DNA from: Paracoccaceae bacterium
Lineage (GTDB): Bacteria > Pseudomonadota > Alphaproteobacteria > Rhodobacterales > Rhodobacteraceae
Length of the DNA: 64,000 nt
NCBI GenBank assembly: GCA_016936395.1
Contig: JAFGXY010000009.1
Coordinates: forward strand, 21,209-85,208
Direction of reading: 5' to 3'
Below the pieces are notes generated by a model. The model ran no database searches. It was not told where the DNA came from and worked only from the letters and a program-made list of their open reading frames with translations. Every line of letters starts with the position of its first letter. Position 1 is the stretch's first letter. The position numbers were made by a program, and so were the translations under genes. Shown here piece after piece: positions 44,722 through 53,035 of this stretch.

Positions 44722-45903
44722 TTACCCTTCAATGAAATGCGGCTTGAACCGCGACAGGTCTTGCGTGATCAGGGCCGCGTCTTCGCGCAGCCCCATCCCG
44801 ACGCAGCTTTGCCCCACCACCCAAGCGCCGATCACCGGGCGCATGCCCCCCAGCACCGGCAGCGGGTGATAGGCCTGAACGATCATCGGGTGGCGGTCAT
44901 AGTCGCGGTTGGTGGCCCGCTCCAGCACGCGGCCCTGCGTGGTGATCGTCACCGACGCACCTTCGCGTGAAAACAAGGGCTTGGTCACGTGGCCTGCCAG
45001 CATCAGATGTGCTGCATCGGCCAGACCCTTGGTATCGTCGGCAAAGAACGCGGGCAACAGGTTGGGGTGGCCCGGAAACATCTGCCACAGCACCGGCAGG
45101 ATCGCCTTGTTCGACAAAAGCGCCTTCCAGGCCGGTTCGATGAACTGGCACTGCGCCGTCGCCAGATGCGCGGCAAAATCATCGGCAAACAGGTCTTCCC
45201 ATGGATAGAGCTTGAACAGCGTGCCGATCACCCGGTCTTCGGCATCGGTGAACTGGCCGTCTTCGCTGATCCCGATGCTTTCCAGATCGGTGTAATGCGC
45301 GCCCATCCCGGCCTCGCGCGCGGCCCATGCCATGGTCTCGACCGTGGCATAGTCTTCGGGCGCGCCCGCCATCGCGGCAAAGTGCAGGTCGGTGTCGGGC
45401 GCGAATATCTCGGCAAAGCGTTCGACCAACGCCTCGTGGATGCGGTTGAACTGATCGGCACCGTCGGGCAGCACCCGCGCCGCGACCTGATCTTCAAACC
45501 ACAGCCATTGAAAGCTGGCGCTTTCATACAGCGACGTTGGGGTATCGGCGTTGTACTCCAACAGCTTGGCCGGACCGGTGCCGTCATAGGCCAGATCGAA
45601 CCGACCATAGACTTCTGGCGCGCCCTCGGCCCAGCTTTGCGCGATGAAATCCCACCGCACCCGTGGCAGGCCCATGCGCTCCATCAACGCCTCATCGGAC
45701 AGTATGGCGTCTACCGCCTCGCGGCACATGGCGTGCAACTCGGTGCAGGGGTCTTCAATCCTGCCCTCCACCTCCTCCAGCGTGAAGGCATAGGCCGAGG
45801 TTTCGTCCCAATAGGGCTCGCCGTGCATGTCGGCGAAGGTAAAGCCCAATTCCTCGGCCTTGGCGCGCCACTCGGGGCGTTCGGGCAGTGCGATCCGGTC
45901 CAT
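44722..45903 (-). CDS. ygiC: YgiC-like glutathionylspermidine-synthase-family ATP-grasp ligase
   Basis: This is a 393-residue ATP-grasp protein homologous to the synthetase domain of glutathionylspermidine synthase. The start MDRIALPERPEWRAKAEELGF (45903) has a GGGAGG Shine-Dalgarno. Typical blocks are YGRFDLAYDGTGPAKLLEYNADTPTSLYESASFQW, EPAWKALLSNKAILPVLW, FSREGASVTI and PVIGAWVVGQSCVGMGLREDAALITQD. No amidase domain is present, so it is the YgiC/YjfC type, whose amine and peptide substrates are not known. It is co-transcribed with ygiB. Confidence 0.88.
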   Translation of the reverse strand: MDRIALPERPEWRAKAEELGFTFADMHGEPYWDETSAYAFTLEEVEGRIEDPCTELHAMCREAVDAILSDEALMERMGLPRVRWDFIAQSWAEGAPEVYGRFDLAYDGTGPAKLLEYNADTPTSLYESASFQWLWFEDQVAARVLPDGADQFNRIHEALVERFAEIFAPDTDLHFAAMAGAPEDYATVETMAWAAREAGMGAHYTDLESIGISEDGQFTDAEDRVIGTLFKLYPWEDLFADDFAAHLATAQCQFIEPAWKALLSNKAILPVLWQMFPGHPNLLPAFFADDTKGLADAAHLMLAGHVTKPLFSREGASVTITTQGRVLERATNRDYDRHPMIVQAYHPLPVLGGMRPVIGAWVVGQSCVGMGLREDAALITQDLSRFKPHFIEG

Positions 45904-45977
45904 GCGGCCTCCCTTGGTTGCCGCAGATATGGCAACCCCTGCCGTCCGATGCAACCGCGTCAAAAGGTGCGGCCGTC

Positions 45978-46214
45978 TCAGAAAGTGCGGAATGTCATGG
46001 TGGTCAAGGTGCGGCTGATGCCCGGAATGTCAAACAGCCGCGCCGACAGGAACTGGCCCACGTCCTCTTCGTCGGGAATGTAAACCTTGGCCAGCAGATC
46101 ATATTCGCCGCTGGTCGAATACATTTCAGACACCACCTCGCGGTCCCAGATGGCATCGGCCACCTCATAGGTCTTGCCGGGGGTGCAGCGGAATTGGACG
46201 AATACGCAGCGCAT
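45978..46214 (-). CDS. Stand-alone Lrp/AsnC ligand-binding (RAM) domain protein
   Basis: This is a 78-residue protein equal to the C-terminal effector domain of Lrp/AsnC regulators, without the helix-turn-helix (MRCVFVQFRCTPGKTYEVADAIWDREVVSEMYSTSGEYDLLAKVYIPDEEDVGQFL). The G-x-YD pattern (TSGEYDLLAKV) typical of the amino-acid-binding site is intact. Such proteins form multimers and may bind amino acids or modulate full-length Lrp proteins. It is 74 nt upstream of ygiC on the same strand. Confidence 0.85.
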   Translation of the reverse strand: MRCVFVQFRCTPGKTYEVADAIWDREVVSEMYSTSGEYDLLAKVYIPDEEDVGQFLSARLFDIPGISRTLTTMTFRTF

Positions 46215-46268
46215 GGTGGCCTCCTGTTACTCGCGCAGCCTAGCGCGGCACGCGGCCGGGGAAAAGGG

Positions 46269-47813
46269 TCAGGCGTCTAATTGCGGTGACAGCGTCAGTG
46301 GCACTGACACCGGGCGCAGATCCTCGACCGACAGCGGCGCCTTTGGCAGCGCCAGCCGGTTGCGCACGACCCAGAACAGCCGCTTCTCGGCCCGGGTGAT
46401 CGCGACATAGGCCAGCCGCTTCCACAGCGGCAACCCGGCCTCGGATCGCCCGGCCTGGGCGGCAGCGTAAAGGTCGGGTGCAAACACCTGCACGTTTTCC
46501 CATTGGCTGCCTTGTGCCTTGTGGATCGTCACCGCCGCGCCATGCAGAAAGGCCGCGCCCATCTTGGCGGCGGAAGGGATGAACGGCTCATCCTCATCGG
46601 GCTTTTCGATCTTGATGATGCTGGCGGCCGACACCTGCGGGTCTTCGGCCCCCACCACATGCAGCTTGGCAAAGCCGTCGCGGTTGCCGGGGCCAAGGTA
46701 GATCACCTGCGCGCCCTTGATCAGGCCCCGCGCCTCCAGATCAATCCGCTTCTTGCGGTGCTTCAGCGGCAGTTCGATGCCGTCGCAGATCAACGGCTCA
46801 CCCGGCAACAACGCGTCGTCGGGCGCGCCATGTGCCGCGCGAAACGCGGTGATCAGCCGGATGCGCGTGGCATTGCGCCAGACCAGCACCGGGCTGCGCG
46901 CCATCATGTCGGCGTCCACCCGCTCGGCCCAGATCACCCGGTCGTCGCGCTGCGACGCGGTCTGTACCATCTGCTCGAACGCCTCGAACCCGATCGCCGG
47001 GTCGGCAAGGGCGTGGGCCAGATCAAGGATCGGGTTGTCCTGTGCCTGCCGGTGGATGCGGTTCAGCATCAGCTTGTGGCTGTCGCCCAGCCGGTCAAAC
47101 ACCATGCTGCCCGACTGGCCCACAGGGGCCAACTGCGCCGGATCGCCAAACAGCACCAGCGTCGGAAAAATCTCGCGCAGGTCATCGAACTGGCGCTCAT
47201 CCAGCATCGAGGATTCGTCGATGAAGCCCACATCCAACGGCTCTTCGCGGCGCTTCCAACCCTTGATAAAGTCGGAACCTCGCAAGCCAGCCGCCGCCAA
47301 AGCCCCCGGAATCGACTCCACCTGTTGGAAAAAGGCAAAGGCGCGGTCCAGCGCCAGATCCGCCAGTCCCTCGATCACCGGACGCTGCCCGGTGCCGGTC
47401 AGCCATTCGGCGATCTTTTCATATTGCGGGTCATAGACCGGGGTATACAGGATGCGGTGAATGGTTGTCGCCGGAACCCCGCGCAGGCGCAGCACCGAGG
47501 CCGCCTTGTTGGTGGGCGCCAGAACCGCCAGCGTGCGGCGGTCCTTTCGGCGCTTGCCCTCATAGTCGCCCGACACGATCTGAACCCCGGCGTCGATCAT
47601 GGCGCGGGTCAGTTGCGCCAGCAGCATGGTCTTGCCCGACCCGGCCTTGCCCATCACCGCCAGCACCGATGATTTGCCCTCGCCGGGCGGGGTAAGCCCG
47701 CCATGCGCAAGGTCAATGCCTGCCGCCAGCAGATCGGCAGCCACGCGGTCATGCGCGTCGGCCTGATCGTCGGACAGGGTCAAAAGGGCCGGGGCGCGCG
47801 GGGTCAGGGTCAT
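46269..47813 (-). CDS. RecD-like ATP-dependent DNA helicase
   Basis: This is a superfamily 1 helicase of about 514 residues, related to RecD2/Dda. It shows Walker A VMGKAGSGKTMLLAQLTRAM, motif Ia VLAPTNKAASVLRLRG, Walker B VGFIDESSMLDE, GDPAQLAPVGQSGSMVF, and the C-terminal UvrD-like elements TIHKAQGSQWENVQVF and YVAITRAEKRLFWVV. The start at 47813 (MTLTPRAPALLTLSDDQADAHDRVA) or 47825 is undecided. RecB and RecC genes are not adjacent, so it is a stand-alone enzyme. It is probably involved in recombination or repair. Confidence 0.88.
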   Translation of the reverse strand: MTLTPRAPALLTLSDDQADAHDRVAADLLAAGIDLAHGGLTPPGEGKSSVLAVMGKAGSGKTMLLAQLTRAMIDAGVQIVSGDYEGKRRKDRRTLAVLAPTNKAASVLRLRGVPATTIHRILYTPVYDPQYEKIAEWLTGTGQRPVIEGLADLALDRAFAFFQQVESIPGALAAAGLRGSDFIKGWKRREEPLDVGFIDESSMLDERQFDDLREIFPTLVLFGDPAQLAPVGQSGSMVFDRLGDSHKLMLNRIHRQAQDNPILDLAHALADPAIGFEAFEQMVQTASQRDDRVIWAERVDADMMARSPVLVWRNATRIRLITAFRAAHGAPDDALLPGEPLICDGIELPLKHRKKRIDLEARGLIKGAQVIYLGPGNRDGFAKLHVVGAEDPQVSAASIIKIEKPDEDEPFIPSAAKMGAAFLHGAAVTIHKAQGSQWENVQVFAPDLYAAAQAGRSEAGLPLWKRLAYVAITRAEKRLFWVVRNRLALPKAPLSVEDLRPVSVPLTLSPQLDA

Positions 47814-47859
47814 GGGACAGACCATAAGGCCAAGGCCCGGCCTGCACCAGTCCCGACCC

Positions 47860-48060
47860 TCAGTTCCGCCGCTCGTGCGGAGGGGTCATCGCCAGTCGGC
47901 CCAACGGCCCCTCGCCCGCGGCCACCTCGGCACGGGCGACCCGCAGGGCCTCGTCGGCCTTGGCCGCCGTGGCAGGCATGCCATTCTTGACCGCATAGTC
48001 GCGCAGGTCTTCCAGAACCTCGAAGATCCAGTCGTGGTGCATTGTGCCATCCGCCGACAT
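47860..48060 (-). CDS. Small conserved hypothetical protein (66 aa)
   Basis: This is a 66-residue soluble, probably helical protein: MSADGTMHHDWIFEVLEDLRDYAVKNGMPATAAKADEALRVARAEVA. The sequence reads like a genuine coding frame (balanced codons, amphipathic helices). It lies 46 nt upstream of the RecD-like helicase on the same strand, so the two may be co-expressed. No domain was recognised. Very similar short proteins are common in Rhodobacterales as far as can be recalled. Confidence 0.65.
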   Translation of the reverse strand: MSADGTMHHDWIFEVLEDLRDYAVKNGMPATAAKADEALRVARAEVAAGEGPLGRLAMTPPHERRN

Positions 48061-48160
48061 CGGACCAAGCCTCCCTGTCTTGCATGCCGTTTCCCCGGGG
48101 ATGCCCCCGGCAATTCTCCGACTATGCGCTGCGCCATGAAAGCCGTCACCCGCGAAGATT

Positions 48161-48198
48161 GGAAAATGCCGCCAGAAGCCTTGGCTTCCGGCGGCATT
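48161..48198 (-). terminator. Intrinsic terminator of ccr
   Basis: A 16-bp inverted repeat (48165-48180 with 48183-48198, arms starting AATGCCGCC) carries one G-U pair and is followed on the minus strand by TTTTCC. It starts 33 nt after the ccr stop. The stem is long and GC-rich with a T-run, as expected for a rho-independent terminator. Confidence 0.8.
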
Positions 48199-48230
48199 CT
48201 GCCGACAAACCTATACTTAAGGTCATGGCG

Positions 48231-49523
48231 TCAGCCCTCTTTGCTGGCCTCGAGCGTATCTTCAAAGGTGCGCAATCCGGTGCGCGGCGCCTGCACCAGA
48301 ACCGCCATATTGCCCGGCTTGTGTGCGTTGCGCAGCATCTTGGTATGGGCCTTGGGGATATCGTCCCACGGAAACACCTCGGACATGCAGGGGTCGATCC
48401 GCCGTTCGATCATCAGCTTGTTGGCCGCTGCCGCCTGTTTCAGATGGGCAAAGTGGCTGCCCTGCAAACGCTTTTGGTGCATCCACATATACCGAACGTC
48501 AAAGGTGCAGTTGAAGCCAGAGGTGCCGGCACAGATCACCACCATGCCGCCCTTCTTGCAGACCAGCGACGAGACCGGGAAGGTCGCCTCGCCGGGGTGT
48601 TCGAACACCATGTCAACATTCACGCCCTTGCCGGTGATGTCCCAGATCGCCTTGCCAAACTTGCGCGCCTCTTTCAGCCAAGCGTTGTATTCATCGGTGT
48701 TGACCTTGGGCAATTGCCCCCAGCACGAAAAATCCTTGCGGTTGATCACGCCCTTGGCACCCAGACCCATCACGAACTCGCGCTTGTCCTCGTCGCTGAT
48801 CACGCCAATGGCATTGGCCCCGGCGGTATTGATCAACTGGATGGCAAACGACCCAAGCCCCCCCGATGCGCCCCAGACCAGCACGTTCTGCCCCGGTTGC
48901 AGATCATGCGGCGCGTGGCCGAACAGCATCCGGTACGCGGTGGCCAGCGTCAGGGTATAGCAGGCCGACTCTTCCCACGTCAGATGGCGCGGGCGTGGCA
49001 TCAATTGCTGAGCCTGCACGCGGGTGAACTGCGCGAAAGACCCGTCATGCGTCTCGTAGCCCCAGATCCGCTGGCTGGGCGAGAACATCGGATCGCCACC
49101 GTTGCATTCCTCGTCGTCGCCATCGTCCTGATTGCAGTGGATCACCACCTCGTCGCCCACCTTCCAGCGTTTGACCTTGTCGCCCACCGCCCAGACGATG
49201 CCCGAGGCATCGGAGCCTGCAATGTGATAGGGCTGCTTGTGGCCATCGAACGGGCTGACCGGCACGCCAAGACCGGCCCAGACACCGTTGTAATTGACGC
49301 CCGCCGCCATCACCAGCACCAGCACCTCATGGCTGTCGATGGTCCAGGTGTCGACCACCTCTTGCAGCATTGATGTTTCAGGCTCGCCATGCCGTTCGCG
49401 GCGAATGGCCCAGGCATACATCTGCTTGGGCACATGGCCCAAGGGCGGCATCTCGCCGATTTCATACAGATCTTTCTTGGGCGCGTCATAGGCGACGATG
49501 GCGGGTTGCGTGTCCAGAGCCAT
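48231..49523 (-). CDS. ccr: Crotonyl-CoA carboxylase/reductase
   Basis: Ccr carries out the NADPH-dependent reductive carboxylation of crotonyl-CoA to ethylmalonyl-CoA, the key step of the ethylmalonyl-CoA pathway. The start MALDTQPAIVAYDAPKKDLYEIGEMPPLG (49523) has GGAGG 5 nt upstream. The 430-residue medium-chain dehydrogenase shows AAGVNYNGVWAGLG, YHIAGSDASGIVWAVG, the hallmark EVVIHCNQDDGDDEECNGGDPMFSPSQRIWGYETHDGSFAQF and the cofactor motif VLVWGASGGLGSFAIQLI. It is divergent from ecm and ends at an intrinsic terminator. Confidence 0.97.
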   Translation of the reverse strand: MALDTQPAIVAYDAPKKDLYEIGEMPPLGHVPKQMYAWAIRRERHGEPETSMLQEVVDTWTIDSHEVLVLVMAAGVNYNGVWAGLGVPVSPFDGHKQPYHIAGSDASGIVWAVGDKVKRWKVGDEVVIHCNQDDGDDEECNGGDPMFSPSQRIWGYETHDGSFAQFTRVQAQQLMPRPRHLTWEESACYTLTLATAYRMLFGHAPHDLQPGQNVLVWGASGGLGSFAIQLINTAGANAIGVISDEDKREFVMGLGAKGVINRKDFSCWGQLPKVNTDEYNAWLKEARKFGKAIWDITGKGVNVDMVFEHPGEATFPVSSLVCKKGGMVVICAGTSGFNCTFDVRYMWMHQKRLQGSHFAHLKQAAAANKLMIERRIDPCMSEVFPWDDIPKAHTKMLRNAHKPGNMAVLVQAPRTGLRTFEDTLEASKEG

Positions 49524-49605
49524 GGGGGCCTCCATCCGGGATCAAACGAATGCCGCGGCGCAGAATCGCAGCGGAATTCCCCAAGGGATACGTAGGGTCG
49601 CGAAA

Positions 49606-49615
49606 TATTGCAATA
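49606..49615. promoter_or_regulatory. Palindrome TATTGCAATA in the ccr upstream region
   Basis: This is a perfect 10-bp palindrome about 83 bp upstream of the ccr start, within the most AT-rich part of the divergent region. Its half-site TATTGC is also used by the longer inverted repeat near ecm. It resembles the TTGCAA core of sites bound by ScfR/RamB-type short-chain-acyl regulators. Assignment to that family is inference. Confidence 0.45.
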
Positions 49616-49750
49616 GTATGAAAGTCATTTTTTGTAATTTTATGTCTTTCTGAAATCAATTTTGGCTGCGGAGCGTCCCGTTGCCCGGAGAAGGATGCGA
49701 TGTGACCGGGACAAGCCCGCCACCACCGGCCATTGCCGCGCTGCGGCGAA

Positions 49751-49803
49751 TTGACAACGGCACAATCTTTCCTCTATCTGACGCAATACGAAACAATATT
49801 GCG
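49751..49803 (+). promoter_or_regulatory. ecm promoter with overlapping inverted-repeat operator
   Basis: TTGACA at 49751-49756, an 18-nt spacer and TATCTG at 49775-49780 form a sigma-70 type promoter. An inverted repeat CGCAATA (49782-49788)/TATTGCG (49797-49803) with an 8-nt spacer follows at the expected start point. A protein bound here would block initiation. The ecm start codon is 34 nt further on. Confidence 0.5.
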
Positions 49804-49836
49804 CGATATCGAGTCGCCCGCGCGATGGAGGGCCCC

Positions 49837-51795
49837 ATGACCAAAGACGCACCCTGGCTGTTCCGCACCTATGCCGGGCACTCCACAGCCGCGGCCTCGA
49901 ACGCGCTTTATCGCAACAACCTGTCCAAGGGTCAGACCGGCCTGTCGGTGGCGTTCGATCTGCCCACCCAGACCGGATATGACAGCGATCATGAACTGGC
50001 CAAGGGCGAGGTCGGCAAGGTCGGTGTGCCGGTGGCGCATCTGGGCGACATGCGGGCGCTGTTTCAGGGTATCCCGCTGGAGCAGATGAACACCTCGATG
50101 ACGATCAATGCCACAGCCCCCTGGCTGCTGGCACTGTATATTGCAGTGGCCGAGGAACAGGGCGCAGATGTTGCTGCCCTGAACGGCACTGTGCAGAACG
50201 ACCTGATCAAGGAATACCTGTCGCGCGGCACCTATATCTGCCCGCCGAAGCCGTCGTTGCGGATGATCACCGATGTTGCGGCCTATACGCAGAAACACCT
50301 GCCGAAATGGAACCCGATGAACGTGTGTTCCTATCACCTGCAAGAGGCGGGGGCGACGCCGGAACAGGAACTGGCCTTTGCGCTGGCCACCGCCTGCGCC
50401 GTGCTGGATGACTTGAAAGGAAAGGTCAGCGCTGCCGACTTTCCCAATATGGTTGGCCGGATCAGCTTTTTCGTCAACGCCGGCATTCGCTTTGTGACCG
50501 AACTTTGCAAGATGCGCGCCTTTGTCGATCTGTGGGATGAGATCACCGAGCAGCGCTATGGCATCACCGACGCAAAATACCGCCGCTTTCGCTATGGCGT
50601 GCAGGTCAACAGCCTTGGCCTGACCGAACCGCAGCCCGAAAACAACGTCTACCGCATCCTGATCGAGATGCTGGCGGTGACGCTGTCGAAAAACGCCCGC
50701 GCCCGTGCCGTGCAATTGCCCGCCTGGAACGAGGCGCTTGGCCTGCCCCGGCCATGGGATCAGCAATGGTCGCTGCGCATGCAGCAGATCCTGGCCTATG
50801 AGACCGACCTTTTGGAATACGACGATCTGTTCGACGGCAATCCGGCGATTGACCGCAAGGTGACCCAACTCAAGGATGGCGCGCGGGCCGAACTGGCGCA
50901 GATCGACGCCATGGGCGGGGCGGTGGCGGCCATCGACTACATGAAGGGCCGTCTGGTTGAGGCCAACGCCGACCGGTTGGCGAAAATCGAATCGAAGGAA
51001 ACCACCGTCGTGGGCGTCAACCGCTTTACCACGACCGAAGCCTCGCCACTGACCACGGGCGATGGTGCGATCATGATGGCCGACCCCAAGGCCGAGGCTG
51101 ACCAGATCGCCCGCCTGACCGCCTGGCGCAGTGCGCGTGACGCTGCGGCCGTCAAAGCCGCGCTTGCCGCCTTGCTGGACGCCTGCACCAACGGTGCCAA
51201 TGTCATGCCCGCATCCATCGCCTGCGCCAAGGCCGGCGTCACCACGGGCGAATGGGGGGCGGTCGTGCGGCGCGCCTTTGGCGAATACCGTGCGCCCACC
51301 GGCGTGTCGCGCAACCCGTCGAACCGCACCGAAGGGTTGGAACCGATACGCGATGCGGTCGCCACCCTGTCATCGAAACTGGGGCGCCCGCTGAAGTTTC
51401 TGGTGGGCAAACCGGGGCTTGATGGCCATTCCAACGGCGCCGAACAAATCGCTGCCCGCGCCCGTGATTGTGGCATGGACATTCATTACGAAGGCATCCG
51501 GCTGACGCCCGCCGAGATCGTGTCGGCCGCGGTGGACCAGCAGGCGCATGTCGTGGGCCTGTCGATCCTGTCGGGCAGCCACCTGCCGCTGATCACCGAC
51601 ACACTTCACCTGATGCGTGCGGCGGGCCTGGGCCACGTGCCTTTGGTGGTGGGCGGCATCATCCCCGAGGCCGATGCCGCACAGTTGCGCGCCATGGGTG
51701 TCGCCGCCGTCTACACGCCCAAGGATTTTGAGTTGAACCGCATCATGCTGGACATTGTCGGGCTTGTTGACGCACTTCCCAGCGAGGCCGCGTGA
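49837..51795 (+). CDS. ecm: Ethylmalonyl-CoA mutase
   Basis: Ecm is a coenzyme-B12-dependent mutase that converts (2R)-ethylmalonyl-CoA to (2S)-methylsuccinyl-CoA. The ATG at 49837 (MTKDAPWLFRTYAGHSTAAASNALYRNNLSKGQTGLSVAFDLPTQTGYDSD) has GGAGGG at 49827-49832; the frame is open further upstream but without support. The 652-residue single-chain protein has the TIM-barrel substrate domain and a C-terminal cobalamin domain with the DxHxxG motif at D529-H531-G534 (GLDGHSNG), followed by VVGLSILSGSHLPL and VVGGIIP. Its partner ccr is divergent. Confidence 0.96.
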   Translation: MTKDAPWLFRTYAGHSTAAASNALYRNNLSKGQTGLSVAFDLPTQTGYDSDHELAKGEVGKVGVPVAHLGDMRALFQGIPLEQMNTSMTINATAPWLLALYIAVAEEQGADVAALNGTVQNDLIKEYLSRGTYICPPKPSLRMITDVAAYTQKHLPKWNPMNVCSYHLQEAGATPEQELAFALATACAVLDDLKGKVSAADFPNMVGRISFFVNAGIRFVTELCKMRAFVDLWDEITEQRYGITDAKYRRFRYGVQVNSLGLTEPQPENNVYRILIEMLAVTLSKNARARAVQLPAWNEALGLPRPWDQQWSLRMQQILAYETDLLEYDDLFDGNPAIDRKVTQLKDGARAELAQIDAMGGAVAAIDYMKGRLVEANADRLAKIESKETTVVGVNRFTTTEASPLTTGDGAIMMADPKAEADQIARLTAWRSARDAAAVKAALAALLDACTNGANVMPASIACAKAGVTTGEWGAVVRRAFGEYRAPTGVSRNPSNRTEGLEPIRDAVATLSSKLGRPLKFLVGKPGLDGHSNGAEQIAARARDCGMDIHYEGIRLTPAEIVSAAVDQQAHVVGLSILSGSHLPLITDTLHLMRAAGLGHVPLVVGGIIPEADAAQLRAMGVAAVYTPKDFELNRIMLDIVGLVDALPSEAA

Positions 51796-51861
51796 TTGCG
51801 CGAAATCAAGGCGGATTGCTCACATCCTTGTCATAGCAGACGCCGAAGATCGGAGGCTCGC

Positions 51862-52218
51862 ATGATCGACCGCATCAGAAACCTGCTGAACCGGTGGCGC
51901 GACATCACGGATATCGAGGCCATGACCGAGCAAGAGCTTGATGATCTGGGCCTGACCCGCGATCAACTGCGCCGTTTTGCCCAGATGCCCGCCGATGTGC
52001 CGGACCGCGTGTCAGCCATGGGCGCGATATTCGGCCTGTCCGAGGGGGAGTTGCGCCGCGATCACGCCGCCTGGACCGAGCTTTTGGAAACCTGTGGCGA
52101 TTGCCCGGATCGTGCCGCCTGTCGGCGGGTGCTGGAAAAGGGCGGTCTTGCCAATCCGCGCGACACCGGGTTCTGCCCGAACCGGCACAGTTTCATCTCG
52201 CACTGGGCCAAGACCTGA
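51862..52218 (+). CDS. DUF6455-like small cysteine-rich protein
   Basis: This is a 118-residue protein with CGGAGG upstream of the ATG at 51862. The N terminus (MIDRIRNLLNRWRDITDIEAMTEQELDDLGLTRDQLRRFA) resembles the short DUF1127/YjiS helix. The C terminus has four cysteines (CGDCPDRAACRRVL and GFCPNRHSF) that could bind a metal or redox centre. It follows ecm by 66 nt on the same strand and could be co-expressed. The function is unknown. Confidence 0.75.
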   Translation: MIDRIRNLLNRWRDITDIEAMTEQELDDLGLTRDQLRRFAQMPADVPDRVSAMGAIFGLSEGELRRDHAAWTELLETCGDCPDRAACRRVLEKGGLANPRDTGFCPNRHSFISHWAKT

Positions 52219-52373
52219 GGCCGGGGGGCAAAGCCTTCGACGCTTGCGCCGAAAGCCTTGTCGGCACACCTGCGCCATAGGCGCGCCGGTCACCCCATTG
52301 GTCGCCGGCAATCGCGCGGCACGCTTGGCCCTTGCATCACCGCCCCGCAAGCCGCGCAGCGTCACTGACCCAA

Positions 52374-52443
52374 GGCCCGCTGTTGCCGCCAGCGGCAGGC
52401 CCGCGTCAGGCCCGCTGTTGCCGCCAGCGGCAGGCCCGCGTCA
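52374..52443. repeat. Two tandem copies of a 35-bp unit
   Basis: Positions 52374-52408 and 52409-52443 are identical 35-bp units (each starts GGCCCGCTGTTGCC and contains a CCGCTG/CAGCGG stem). They cover the 3' end of the minus-strand microprotein gene. Because 35 is not a multiple of three, the second copy changes the reading frame and brings in a TGA at the junction. Confidence 0.9.
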
Positions 52444-52516
52444 GGGTAGAGTTGCGGCGCGTCAGCCACAGATAGGCCAGAACACCCGCCAGCAACAACA
52501 GCCCCAGCACAGGCAT
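52406..52516 (-). CDS. Single-span membrane microprotein (36 aa)
   Basis: This is a very short gene 9 nt downstream of the BLUF gene: MPVLGLLLLAGVLAYLWLTR, then RNSTLTRACRWRQQRA. It has one membrane helix and a basic cytoplasmic tail with a TRACRWR motif resembling short Rhodobacterales proteins as far as can be recalled. It ends at a TGA created by the 35-bp tandem duplication. Without the duplication the frame would continue for three more residues (LGQ) to another TGA. No Shine-Dalgarno is evident, so translation would depend on coupling to the BLUF gene. Confidence 0.5.
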   Translation of the reverse strand: MPVLGLLLLAGVLAYLWLTRRNSTLTRACRWRQQRA

Positions 52517-52525
52517 GTCGCGTCG

Positions 52526-52939
52526 TCACTCGGCCTTGGCAGGCAAGGCCGCCAATTTGCGGAAAATCTCCAGAACCTCTTGCTCCGACGCCTTCTCGGG
52601 GGCGCCGTCGTGCACCTCGTCGCGCGACCAGACCCAGCTTTGCGCCGGATCGTCGCGCATCGCCCAGGCACCAAACATCCGGTCACCATCGGCGATCACG
52701 CGCCGGGTCAGGCGCCGCACCTCGATATGCCGGTCATCGCGCAAGATGCGCGCGTAAGCCGCCTCGACCGCCGCCTCTGGCCCTTCGAGCAGTTGCAGGT
52801 ATAAGTCGTCGCGCACAATCAGCGCCCCGGTGATCCCGTCGCGCGCATTGCAACGCCGGGCGTCGATCAGGATCGCTGTCAACATGCTGGCATCAAAGCC
52901 GAATGGGCGTGAGGCATAGATCAGTTGCAAGAGCGGCAT
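52526..52939 (-). CDS. BLUF-domain blue-light sensor (FAD-binding)
   Basis: This is a 137-residue protein made almost only of a BLUF domain, which binds FAD and changes hydrogen bonding on blue-light absorption. The key residues are present: Tyr8 (LIYASRP), Asn31 (RRCNARDGITGALIV), Gln49 (LYLQLLEG), and Trp92/Met94 (FGAWAMRDD), matching the Tyr/Asn/Gln/Trp/Met set of AppA. The last 30 residues form a helical cap. There is no output domain, so it must signal through a partner protein. The gene lies 96 nt downstream of sdhB. Confidence 0.92.
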   Translation of the reverse strand: MPLLQLIYASRPFGFDASMLTAILIDARRCNARDGITGALIVRDDLYLQLLEGPEAAVEAAYARILRDDRHIEVRRLTRRVIADGDRMFGAWAMRDDPAQSWVWSRDEVHDGAPEKASEQEVLEIFRKLAALPAKAE

Positions 52940-53035
52940 CGGAGGTCGTTTTTTCCAAAGCCCGGCCCAAAGTTGCGGGGCACGGGGAACGCATGAAAAA
53001 TCTACAGCCGGTGCAAGAAAAAAGCCATGCCCGCC

